Source: JAGOBX01 sp017999075 [NCBI: Candidatus Babelota bacterium]
Lineage (GTDB): Bacteria; JAGOBX01
DNA length: 9,839 nt
Reading direction: 5' to 3'
Assembly: GCA_017999075.1 (NCBI GenBank)
Contig: JAGOBX010000098.1
Span: forward strand, 1 to 9,839
Positions within the stretch are counted from its first letter, which is position 1, and the number at the start of each line of letters is the position of its first letter. Below the pieces are notes generated by a model. That model was not told the origin of the DNA and made no database searches. It saw nothing but the letters and a program-made list of their open reading frames with translations. Made by a program: the position numbers and the translations under genes. Below, in pieces: positions 1 through 6,399 of this stretch.

Positions 1-1
1 T

Positions 2-1069
2 AATTCAGATCAGATTCAGGGACAAGTTTATGAAGGAGTTTATGTTAAAAAACCATCGGTATTGAAAGAGTTGAGTAAAGATTGTATTATTATAATTACT
101 ACAAAATCATATAATAGCGTGATTGTTGAATTGAAAGAAAAGGGTTATAAACCTGGAGTTGATTTTTTTTGTTCGCCTTATATATTGAATATGAAAATAC
201 ATGCTGAGTTTAAAGAAATTGATAAAAAAATATTATTTACCAGTCCAGATATAGTAACTGAAGATATTAATGCCGGCGGAGGTTTGTACCACATGGATTT
301 AAAAACAAAATGTATAGAAAAAAAAATATCTGGCAAATTTCGAGATTTTTCTATTATTGATAATAAAATTTATGTTATAGACGAATTTAAAGGTATAATG
401 ATTTACAATATGTATTATGAATATCTGGAAAATATACCAGGTATACCTAATGGGCGCATGTGCGGACTTTCATTTAATGTAGAAGAAAATTTGGCTTTTA
501 TCGTTAATTCTGAACTGGATTCAGTTTCAGTTATAAATATGATTACTAAAGAAAAAGTCAGGGATATTTTTATAAGTAAAAATTCTGAAGATAAAAGACA
601 GGATAAACATCATTTGAATGATGTATGTTATTATAAAGGTTATATTTTTGTCTCTATGTTTTCTTTTTCTGGTCTTTTTAAATCTGAGGTTTGTGATGGT
701 GGAATAGTTCAAATTAATTATAAAACAGGAGAAATGTTAAGCAATGTTATAACTGATAAGTGGATGCCTCATACAGTGAAATTTATAAATAACGAAATCG
801 TTTTTATAGAAAGTATACTGGGGAATGTTTATAAGGGTAATAACAAGATTATGACTCAGATAAGCGGATTTATTCGCGGTTTGGATTTTGACGGTAAATT
901 TTGGTATTTAGGACAAAGTGAACACAGATATTACGATCGTCTTGACAGAATAAAAAATAATATCCAGATTAATTGTGGTATAAATATTTTTGATAATGCA
1001 TCTAAAGCAAGCAGGTTTTTTAATGTAGATAATGTTACAAATATACATTCTTTGAAGGTAATTGATTAA
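2..1069 (+). CDS. Rossmann-like segment fused to DUF4915/beta-propeller-type protein (5' end outside window)
   Basis: The frame is open to the left edge, so the gene starts upstream; the TTG at 62 is internal. About 355 residues are visible. The first 60 or so (GVYVKKPSVL, then CIIIITTKSY and LKEKGYKPG) look like the second half of a small Rossmann-type domain common in polysaccharide-modification proteins, with the pattern 'gi.V..p..l...d.iiItS..y..ei...L.e.Gy'. The rest resembles the DUF4915 / TIGR03032 family: repeated short beta-strand units, DKHHLNDV (codons starting near 605), PHTVKF (near 767), GFIRGLDFDG (near 869) and CGINIFD (near 974). This region probably folds as a beta-propeller. 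Biochemical function of the family is not established to my knowledge; members are frequent in surface-glycan loci. The stop lies 13 bases before the next gene's ATG, suggesting an operon. Family call is from memory of motifs; the fusion is inferred from one continuous frame. Confidence 0.72.
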   Translation, partial: NSDQIQGQVYEGVYVKKPSVLKELSKDCIIIITTKSYNSVIVELKEKGYKPGVDFFCSPYILNMKIHAEFKEIDKKILFTSPDIVTEDINAGGGLYHMDLKTKCIEKKISGKFRDFSIIDNKIYVIDEFKGIMIYNMYYEYLENIPGIPNGRMCGLSFNVEENLAFIVNSELDSVSVINMITKEKVRDIFISKNSEDKRQDKHHLNDVCYYKGYIFVSMFSFSGLFKSEVCDGGIVQINYKTGEMLSNVITDKWMPHTVKFINNEIVFIESILGNVYKGNNKIMTQISGFIRGLDFDGKFWYLGQSEHRYYDRLDRIKNNIQINCGINIFDNASKASRFFNVDNVTNIHSLKVID

Positions 1070-1082
1070 AAATCAACAATAC

Positions 1083-2498
1083 ATGAATATATATATATTG
1101 GTTGAAGTAAAAGATAGGGAATTGGATAGTAGAATTCTTTTATCTCTAATTGCTGCGGAACGCGGGCATACTGTTTTAATTGGTGGAGAAGAAGACACTG
1201 TGAGTTTAGCCATGTCAGGTTTGCTCAAACCTGGGATTTTACATCAAGTGAGTGTTATGAAAGGACTTGTTAGATTTTTTAAACCTATAAAAGAAAATCA
1301 ACATCTTATAACTTCGCAGGATGAAGAACATGGTCTTCTTTCTCAATCTTACGGAAATTTTGCTTTACGTCGGTTCAGCAAGGAAACTCTTGAATATGCA
1401 GATAAAATATTTTGTTGGGGAGAACATGATAAGAATTCTTTACAATCAATATATGCAGAATACAGTTCTAAATTTATAGCTACTGGTTCTCCTCGAGTTG
1501 ATTTATGGAAACCTGAATTTAATTCTTATTTTCCTGAAATTAATAATCCTATTGTTAGTTCTTATAAAAAATATATATTAATTTCTTCTAATTTTGGATT
1601 GATACTTAATGAGAATCGGTTTTGGCTGACTTTGGATATGAAAAAGAAATATAGTGTTGTAAATGAATCTGATGAATATGCGATGTATAACCGTGCTGCT
1701 AGACAATTTGAAATGCTGGCGGAATTCGTGAAAGCTATAAGGCTTCTGGCAGTAGTTTATCCTGATGTTCTTTTTGTATTAAGACCTCATCCTGTTGAGG
1801 TTCAACATGGGTGGAAGACTATATTACGTGAGTATAAAAATATTTTGGTTTTAAGAGAAGGTAGTATAAGTAAATGGATAAGAAACGCCGCAGCCCTTAT
1901 ACATAACGGATGTACAAGCGGTTTTGAATCAGTAATAAGCGGAACGCCAACAATAGCATATCAGCCGTTAAAATCGGATAATGCTAATCATATTTCAAAT
2001 TCTATTGATTATGAAGCCTATGACGAAAATCAACTTGTGAAAATTGTTGATAAAGTTTTATGTGAATCCGAACTGAAACAAAGAAAAGTTGTGGGGGACG
2101 AAATTATTGAGTCGCGGTTTTGCAATTTAAATAAAACATTAGCTGCTGACAATATTGTTGATGAATGGGAAAAACTTTATACAAATAAATTGGATGAGAA
2201 AAACAACTGGGTTGCCATCAAAATAAAAATTGACATTCCCGAAATGCTGAAAAATATAAAATTATTTATATTGAATTTGTTTAAAATTGCAGGTAATCCA
2301 TATAAAATAAAAAAATTGCTTGATTTAATTGAAGATAATGGATTTGGAACTGTTAAATTTAAATCAAAACATAAATTTTCAGATTTATCAGAAAAAGAAT
2401 TAAAAAATATTATAAACAGATATCAGTTAACGCTGAATAGGTTTTATAATATAAAGTTTGAGCGTTTCAGAAAAAAATCATTTATAATTTATAAATGA
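1083..2498 (+). CDS. Surface carbohydrate biosynthesis protein (GT-B-like, TIGR04396-type)
   Basis: A 471-residue protein that matches the 'surface carbohydrate biosynthesis protein' family, related in fold to CDP-glycerol glycerophosphotransferase-like GT-B enzymes. Visible marks: the N-terminal MNIYILVEVKDRELDSR followed by LIAAERGH (family-typical start), SQDEEHG near residues 78-84, a KIFCWGEHD strand near 108-116, TGSPRVD near 134-140, RPHPVE at 234-239, and HNGCTSGFE at 274-282 followed by SGTPTIAYQP, the usual GT-B donor-side loop. The C-terminal HKFSDLSEKEL segment is also typical. It is expected to act in the cytoplasm on glycan assembly; donor and acceptor cannot be read from the sequence. 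ATG 1083 is chosen because the conserved N-terminus begins there; an in-frame TTG at 1062 has a nearby GAAGG but would add seven unconserved residues and overlap the previous stop. No good ribosome site precedes 1083, so translation may be coupled to the upstream gene. Confidence 0.82.
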   Translation: MNIYILVEVKDRELDSRILLSLIAAERGHTVLIGGEEDTVSLAMSGLLKPGILHQVSVMKGLVRFFKPIKENQHLITSQDEEHGLLSQSYGNFALRRFSKETLEYADKIFCWGEHDKNSLQSIYAEYSSKFIATGSPRVDLWKPEFNSYFPEINNPIVSSYKKYILISSNFGLILNENRFWLTLDMKKKYSVVNESDEYAMYNRAARQFEMLAEFVKAIRLLAVVYPDVLFVLRPHPVEVQHGWKTILREYKNILVLREGSISKWIRNAAALIHNGCTSGFESVISGTPTIAYQPLKSDNANHISNSIDYEAYDENQLVKIVDKVLCESELKQRKVVGDEIIESRFCNLNKTLAADNIVDEWEKLYTNKLDEKNNWVAIKIKIDIPEMLKNIKLFILNLFKIAGNPYKIKKLLDLIEDNGFGTVKFKSKHKFSDLSEKELKNIINRYQLTLNRFYNIKFERFRKKSFIIYK

Positions 2499-2499
2499 T
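2477..2499. repeat. Near-perfect AT-rich palindrome over a stop codon
   Basis: Arms ATCATTTATAA and TTATAAATGAT (11 bp, perfect) flank a single central T. The palindrome covers the last codons and TGA stop of the 1083-2498 gene. It is preceded by A7 (2471-2477), so read on the minus strand it would be a stem followed by T7. With no minus-strand gene here and an all-AT stem core, a working terminator is doubtful; it could be a protein-binding site or chance in AT-rich DNA. Confidence 0.45.
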
Positions 2500-2517
2500 G
2501 GTTTTATAATAATAGAC

Positions 2518-2522
2518 AGGAG
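2518..2522 (+). promoter_or_regulatory. Shine-Dalgarno site deciding a TTG start
   Basis: AGGAG stands six bases before TTG 2529 at ideal spacing. No ATG or GTG in frame lies near it, so this site supports TTG as the real start of the radical SAM gene. Confidence 0.75.
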
Positions 2523-2528
2523 AATCGT

Positions 2529-3371
2529 TTGGAATTAAAAGATAATAAATGCAACTGTAATAAAAAAGAAGAATTATATAAAAAATATCCTCCTTTTAAA
2601 AATCAGTTATACAGAGATTTGAGAATTAATTATGAAAATTTTTTTATTCATCGTTTGACTCAGATTAATAATAGGGAAGAAGATTATATTAAACAGGTTA
2701 AACGAGTTTCTTTTGAACTTTCTAATATGTGCAATTATAGTTTTATTCATAAGAAATGCCCCACTTCAAAATATAAAAATAAAAAAATTTTATCTTCTGA
2801 AATTGTTTACAAAACTATCGATGAATTAAAGAAAATAAATTATTCCGGCGTTATAGCTTTTCATAGATATAATGAACCTTTAATAGATCCAAGATTATTT
2901 CAGTTTATAGAATATGTAAATAAGAATATTCCTTTAGCTAAAATTTTTATACTTTCAAACGGTTTTTATATTAACCAGTATATAGCAGATAAATTTTTCG
3001 AGTATAAAATATGGATTTTAGCTGCATCTGCATATTTTCCGGAAGAATATCAACGATTGATTAATTTAGAGGTGAAAATACCTTATTTTGTTTTTTGGTC
3101 TGAACTTGACGAAAGAAAAAGTATTTATGAGTCTGAAGAATTTAATTTAAATTTAGAATGTAATGCTCCAATACTGGATGTCAATATATGTTCAGATGGT
3201 CGATTGGGATTATGCTGTATGGATTGGAAAGGAGAATATTCTTTTTCGGATTTATCGGATAAAACTTTAGCCGAAGTTTTAAGAAGTGAAAATGTTCTGA
3301 AAATTCATAATGCCCTTATAAATAAAAAAAGAGTTCTTCCTATTTGCAGAAGATGCAGTATAAAACGATAA
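2529..3371 (+). CDS. Radical SAM/SPASM-like protein with non-canonical cluster motif
   Basis: A 280-residue protein with the layout of a radical SAM enzyme plus a short SPASM-like tail. A beta-strand VSFELSNMCNY (59-70) is where the CxxxCxxC loop normally begins, but here the pattern is C68-x5-H74-x2-C77 (CNYSFIHKKCP): only two cysteines, with a histidine between. Next come HRYNEPL (112-118), equivalent to the SAM-binding 'GGEP' strand, and ILSNG (141-145), the usual following strand. The C-terminal part has C211, C221, DGRLGLCCMDW (223-233, C229/C230), a 'FSDLSDKTLAEVLRS' stretch and C273-x2-C276, fitting an auxiliary Fe-S (SPASM) region. Substrate is unknown; in this setting a nucleotide-sugar or glycan modification is likely (inference). 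It starts with TTG after a good AGGAG. If the first cluster cannot form, it may be non-radical or use an unusual cluster. Confidence 0.72.
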   Translation: MELKDNKCNCNKKEELYKKYPPFKNQLYRDLRINYENFFIHRLTQINNREEDYIKQVKRVSFELSNMCNYSFIHKKCPTSKYKNKKILSSEIVYKTIDELKKINYSGVIAFHRYNEPLIDPRLFQFIEYVNKNIPLAKIFILSNGFYINQYIADKFFEYKIWILAASAYFPEEYQRLINLEVKIPYFVFWSELDERKSIYESEEFNLNLECNAPILDVNICSDGRLGLCCMDWKGEYSFSDLSDKTLAEVLRSENVLKIHNALINKKRVLPICRRCSIKR

Positions 3372-3390
3372 ATTTTAATTGAGTTAAATT

Positions 3391-4032
3391 GTGAATAATG
3401 AATTTATAAAATTAATAATAAAAAAGGTTAAAAGCAGATTGTCTGAAATTAAATTTTTTATTTTTAGAATAGCGTATAAAAAAAAAATACTCAAAAAAAT
3501 AAAAAATATAGATCGGATTTTTACCCATTTGACATCCGAGGAAAAATATATACTGTATGAATTGGCATTAAAGAAAAATGGGGTTTTTGTTGAAATTGGT
3601 TCTTTTCTTGGCGCTTCTTCGTTGTGTATTGCAAGAGCATTAAAAGAAAAAAATAAAAATGAAATATTGTATTGTGTTGATACATGGGAAAATGACGCTA
3701 TGAATTTGGATAAAAACGATACTTTTGATGAATTTTTAAATAATACTTTTGATTATAAAAATTATATAATTCCGATAAGAGGGTTTTCATATAATACAGC
3801 AAATGAATTTTCTTGCAAAATTGACTTTATATTTTTTGATGGGGATCATTCTTACGCTGGAATAAAAAAAGATTGGGATTTATGGTCATCTAAGCTCAGT
3901 GAAAAAGCAATAGTGGTGTTTCATGATTGGGGTTGGGCAGAAGGTGTTAAAAAAGTTATTTCAGAAGATGCTGTTAAAAAAGTTGAGTATAAAGGTTCAC
4001 TGCCTAATTTATGGTGGGGAATAAAAAATTAG
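3391..4032 (+). CDS. Class I SAM-dependent methyltransferase (Methyltransf_24-like)
   Basis: A 213-residue protein. After a basic, hydrophobic N-terminal helix region (1-45) comes VEIGSFLGAS (67-76), the glycine-rich SAM-binding motif I, then YCVDTWEND (94-102) with the acidic residue after strand 2, and IDFIFFDGDHSYAGIKKDW (144-162) with FHDW (177-180), the signature of the Methyltransf_24 group often found in surface-polysaccharide and antibiotic loci. It would transfer a methyl group from SAM to a sugar or similar small acceptor in the cytoplasm; the acceptor is not readable. The start is GTG with only a weak GAG seven bases before it; an ATG at 3398 is out of frame. It lies 19 bases after the radical SAM gene and 20 before the next, so cotranscription is likely. 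Confidence 0.78.
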   Translation: MNNEFIKLIIKKVKSRLSEIKFFIFRIAYKKKILKKIKNIDRIFTHLTSEEKYILYELALKKNGVFVEIGSFLGASSLCIARALKEKNKNEILYCVDTWENDAMNLDKNDTFDEFLNNTFDYKNYIIPIRGFSYNTANEFSCKIDFIFFDGDHSYAGIKKDWDLWSSKLSEKAIVVFHDWGWAEGVKKVISEDAVKKVEYKGSLPNLWWGIKN

Positions 4033-4040
4033 GATTTAAT

Positions 4041-4044
4041 GGAG
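4041..4044 (+). promoter_or_regulatory. Shine-Dalgarno site deciding the ATG at 4053
   Basis: GGAG eight bases before ATG 4053 favours this start over the in-frame ATG at 4011, which lies inside the previous gene and has no such site. Confidence 0.65.
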
Positions 4045-4052
4045 TAGAGAAT

Positions 4053-4925
4053 ATGAATGACGATATTATATCCAGGCAGATTATAGAATATGAAAATAGT
4101 TCAATAACCGAACGCCAATCGTATTGTGAACATACTCAGGAGCCTTTGAAAAATAAAGATTTGTTTTTTGATTTAAAAAATGAATTGGTTAATATAAAAT
4201 TGCCTACAGAAAATATTGAAATCAATATAAATGATTTTGAAAATTGGCTTGTTGATTTTTCGGCAATAAACGAACTGTATGAAAAAATGGGTGATGTATA
4301 TATTGAAAAATGCTTGGAACATTATTTGGCTTTTAAATATTTAAACATTTCTCAAAAGGATGTGGTTATAGATATTGCTGCTTGCGGCAGCCCGTTCGCT
4401 AAAATTTTAATTGAAAAAGGTATAAAATCATACCGCCTTGATATGTCTTACCCTGAAGGGATAAATGGTATTAATATTGGAGCTGATGCTGGTGATACAA
4501 AACTTCTATCTGAATTTGCAGATGTTTTATGTCTGCAATGCGCTTATGAATGTTTTATGGGTGATGCGGATATCAGGTTCATAAAAGAAGCCGGCAGGAT
4601 ACTTAAAAATAATGGTAGAGTAGGTATAGTGCCGCTTTATCTTGATGACAGTTATTATATTATAACAAGTCCTTATTGTAATCAGAATAATATTGTAATT
4701 GATGAAGGTGCTAAGCGTGTATGGCGTGAAGATAAATACAAAGCTCCGTTTTCAAGACATTATTCATTAGATTCTTTCAATAAGAGGATTCATTCGAATA
4801 TTCCAAACGGAATGAAAGCTAAAATATTATTTTTTCAGAATCTTCCTGATATAATGAAAAAGTATGCGAACCAGAGAATTTATTGTTATTTTATGTTGCT
4901 TTGTGAAAAAAAATGTGTGAACTGA
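4053..4925 (+). CDS. Class I SAM-dependent methyltransferase
   Basis: A 290-residue protein. About 90 residues with no clear motif precede VVIDIAACGSPF (104-115), a motif I variant of the SAM-binding loop (D-x-A-x-C-G-x-P), followed by YRLDMSYPEG (127-136), with D130 at the ribose-binding acidic position, and GADAGDTKLL (143-152), the motif II region. LCLQCAYECF (159-168) occupies the strand 4 region and is unusually cysteine-rich. EAGRILKNNGRVGIVPLY (179-196) is the typical 'LkpgG' helix-strand. The final 100 residues (SRHYSLDSF and beyond) are likely substrate-binding. It probably methylates a sugar intermediate (inference). It is unlike its methyltransferase neighbour and the later pair, so the locus carries three methyltransferase types. 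Its last 13 bases overlap the GT2 gene. Confidence 0.75.
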   Translation: MNDDIISRQIIEYENSSITERQSYCEHTQEPLKNKDLFFDLKNELVNIKLPTENIEININDFENWLVDFSAINELYEKMGDVYIEKCLEHYLAFKYLNISQKDVVIDIAACGSPFAKILIEKGIKSYRLDMSYPEGINGINIGADAGDTKLLSEFADVLCLQCAYECFMGDADIRFIKEAGRILKNNGRVGIVPLYLDDSYYIITSPYCNQNNIVIDEGAKRVWREDKYKAPFSRHYSLDSFNKRIHSNIPNGMKAKILFFQNLPDIMKKYANQRIYCYFMLLCEKKCVN

Positions 4926-5920
4926 GTGTTATTATTCCTACTTTTAATAGAGCTCATTATTTAGATATAACTTTGGATTCTCTGTTAAATCAAACTTTGT
5001 CCTATGAAAAATTTGAAATCATAATTGTTGATAATGGTTCAACTGATAACACAAAAGAAATCAGTGATTCCTATAAAACTAAATTTTCTCATTTGAAATA
5101 TATTTATGAACCCAAAGCTGGCTTACATAATGCAAGGCATTGCGGTTTGAAAAATGCCGTTTCTGATATTTTAGTGTATGCTGACGATGATATAAAAGCA
5201 TTTCCTGCCTGGCTCGAATCTGTAATGAAAAGTTTTCAAGATGAAAATACAGTTTTGGTCGGAGGAAATAATTTTCCTGAATTTGAAGAACAGCCTCCTG
5301 ATTGGATTTCAGGTTTATGGGAAAAATCGTATTATGGAAAAAGTATGGGATATTTAAGTTTGATTGAATTTGGCAATAAAAAAAAAGAAATTCCGGCATA
5401 CTATGTGTGGGGATGCAATTTTGCCGTAAGAAAACAAATTGTATATGATGCTGGAGGTTTTCATCCAGATGCTTTTCCGGCTAATTATATTAAATTCCGT
5501 GGAGATGGAGAAAGTACTGTTACTAATTATATTATGCAGAAAAAATTAAAAACTTTTTTTGTTCCTGAAGCAAGTGTTTATCATATAATACCAGCTTCGC
5601 GGTTAACTCTGGATTATTTTAAAAAACGTTCATATCAACAGGGAATTACTGATGCTTATAGAAAAATAAGAACTGAATATTTTAAAAAAAATAATCTTGA
5701 CATCGATGTGTTTAAAAATAGAATAAGTTTTTGGAAACTTATAAAATCAAAGCAATATGAAATTAAGAATAAATTATTGTCAATTATTTTTTATAAAGAA
5801 AGTAAAATTAAAAAAAAAATTAGAATTGCTTATAATGAAGGTTATAATTTTTTAAAAAAAGAAGCAATGAAATCTTCTGAACTTTTGAATTGGATAATTA
5901 AACCTGATTATTTTGAATGA
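4913..5920 (+). CDS. Family 2 (GT-A) glycosyltransferase
   Basis: A 335-residue inverting-type GT2 enzyme. SVIIPTFNRAHYL (5-17) is the N-terminal nucleotide-binding strand, IIIVDNGSTDNT (36-47) the second, and AGLHNARHCGLKNA (69-82) the usual helix. VYADDD (88-93) supplies the metal-binding DxD-type acid cluster. WGCNFAVRK (166-174) and FRGDGEST (195-202) fit the acceptor-side loop and catalytic-base region, with VYHIIP (222-227) after it. The C-terminal 100 residues are Lys-rich helices with no predicted membrane segment, so it probably acts at the cytoplasmic membrane face on a lipid-linked glycan. Linkage and sugar are unknown. The ATG overlaps the previous gene by 13 bases with no ribosome site, only a poly-A, so translational coupling is likely. 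The downstream end borders the pseudogene region. Confidence 0.86.
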   Translation: MCELSVIIPTFNRAHYLDITLDSLLNQTLSYEKFEIIIVDNGSTDNTKEISDSYKTKFSHLKYIYEPKAGLHNARHCGLKNAVSDILVYADDDIKAFPAWLESVMKSFQDENTVLVGGNNFPEFEEQPPDWISGLWEKSYYGKSMGYLSLIEFGNKKKEIPAYYVWGCNFAVRKQIVYDAGGFHPDAFPANYIKFRGDGESTVTNYIMQKKLKTFFVPEASVYHIIPASRLTLDYFKKRSYQQGITDAYRKIRTEYFKKNNLDIDVFKNRISFWKLIKSKQYEIKNKLLSIIFYKESKIKKKIRIAYNEGYNFLKKEAMKSSELLNWIIKPDYFE

Positions 5921-5953
5921 AATTTATAAAATTGTATTAAGAAAATAATTTAT

Positions 5954-6179
5954 ATGGATAAAAAAATTATTCATGTATGTGTACCGATATTAGAGTGTAA
6001 TAAAAAAATATGTTACTGAAGCTTTGCATTTGATTTTGCTTGCCGTTGGAGTGGTGGGGTGGGGCAGATGAAGTCATTATCTCTTGTTTCACAATATAAT
6101 GGCTACAGTGTTTGTTGCTTGTTATAAGGGTTATAAACCTGTGTTTGTAGATGCGGATATTGATACGAGATACTCAATA
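5954..6179 (+). pseudogene. Remnant of DegT/DnrJ/EryC1/StrS sugar aminotransferase
   Basis: Three frames, read in turn, give the start of a PLP-dependent nucleotide-sugar aminotransferase. Frame of 5954: MDKKIIHVCVPILECNK, like the family's 'I.v..PnL.GNE'. Shift near 6002-6009: KKYVTEA, then directly LHLILLAVGVVGWG (6024-6065). Shift near 6063: ADEVIISCFTI (6064-6096), matching 'GDEVIvpsfTF'. Shift near 6097: MATVFVACYKGYKPVFVDADIDT (6099-6170), matching 'AT...a....G..PVFVDid.dT'. The join YVTEA-LHLIL lacks roughly 45 residues of the usual sequence, so an internal deletion accompanies at least three frameshifts. Everything after 'DIDT', including the catalytic lysine, is gone. Family assignment is strong by pattern; the exact subfamily (LegC-, perosamine-synthase- or other-like) is not decided. 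It once supplied an amino sugar for this glycan (inference). Confidence 0.8.
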
Positions 6180-6195
6180 TCTACAGGAAGTATGA

Positions 6196-6390
6196 TTTAT
6201 AAAAGAAGGAAAAGTGAAAGTGAATTTTTATACTGATGATAATGAATATTTTGTATCTAAAAAATTGATGCAGGGTAATGTAATTTGTTTGTACTTAGGT
6301 GCGCGGGGCTTTAAAATGGGTAAAAATAGTGAATAATTGAAGTAAAGGGAGTAATATTACGACCATGACACTGGTGTTTTTTTTAATTAA
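6196..6390 (+). pseudogene. Remnant of cupin-fold protein of surface-glycan loci
   Basis: The frame of 6196 gives FIKEGKVKVNFYTDD, then VSKKLMQGNVICLYLGARGFKM up to TAA 6334. This matches the C-terminal half of a small cupin often found in LPS loci, whose pattern is 'GkVkV.fYdd...kiL..GDvi.L..GgHGFem.ed'. One frame over, IIEVKG (6333-6350) fits the next block 'mIEVKqGPY', and a further shift gives YDHDTGVFFN with TAA at 6388-6390, fitting the family's usual end '..d.DKtrF'. The N-terminal half is missing and the fragment abuts the aminotransferase relic near 6180-6195. The HGF histidine, a likely metal ligand or conserved site, reads as arginine (GARGF). The family call is from memory of the motif and is less certain than the aminotransferase one. 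Confidence 0.65.
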
Positions 6391-6399
6391 TTAAATATA

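Noticed and set aside
1062-1082. TTG 1062 as the start of the surface carbohydrate gene, with GAAGG nearby
   Set aside because: Spacing is only three bases, the added residues are not part of the family's conserved start, and ATG 1083 begins exactly at the conserved MNIY..VE pattern.
4011-4052. ATG 4011 as start of the second methyltransferase
   Set aside because: It overlaps the end of the previous gene and lacks a ribosome site, while ATG 4053 has GGAG at good spacing.
5079-5399. Minus-strand open frame of 106 codons (and shorter ones at 527-712, 7163-7345, 7855-8079 and 8742-8942)
   Set aside because: All lie opposite well-supported genes, have no recognisable motifs and are expected shadows.
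5954-6390. Sequencing or assembly error as the cause of the frameshifts
   Set aside because: Errors alone would not explain the missing blocks of 45 or more residues or the abrupt join of two families, and long neighbouring genes with similar homopolymers are intact. Read data would be needed for full exclusion.
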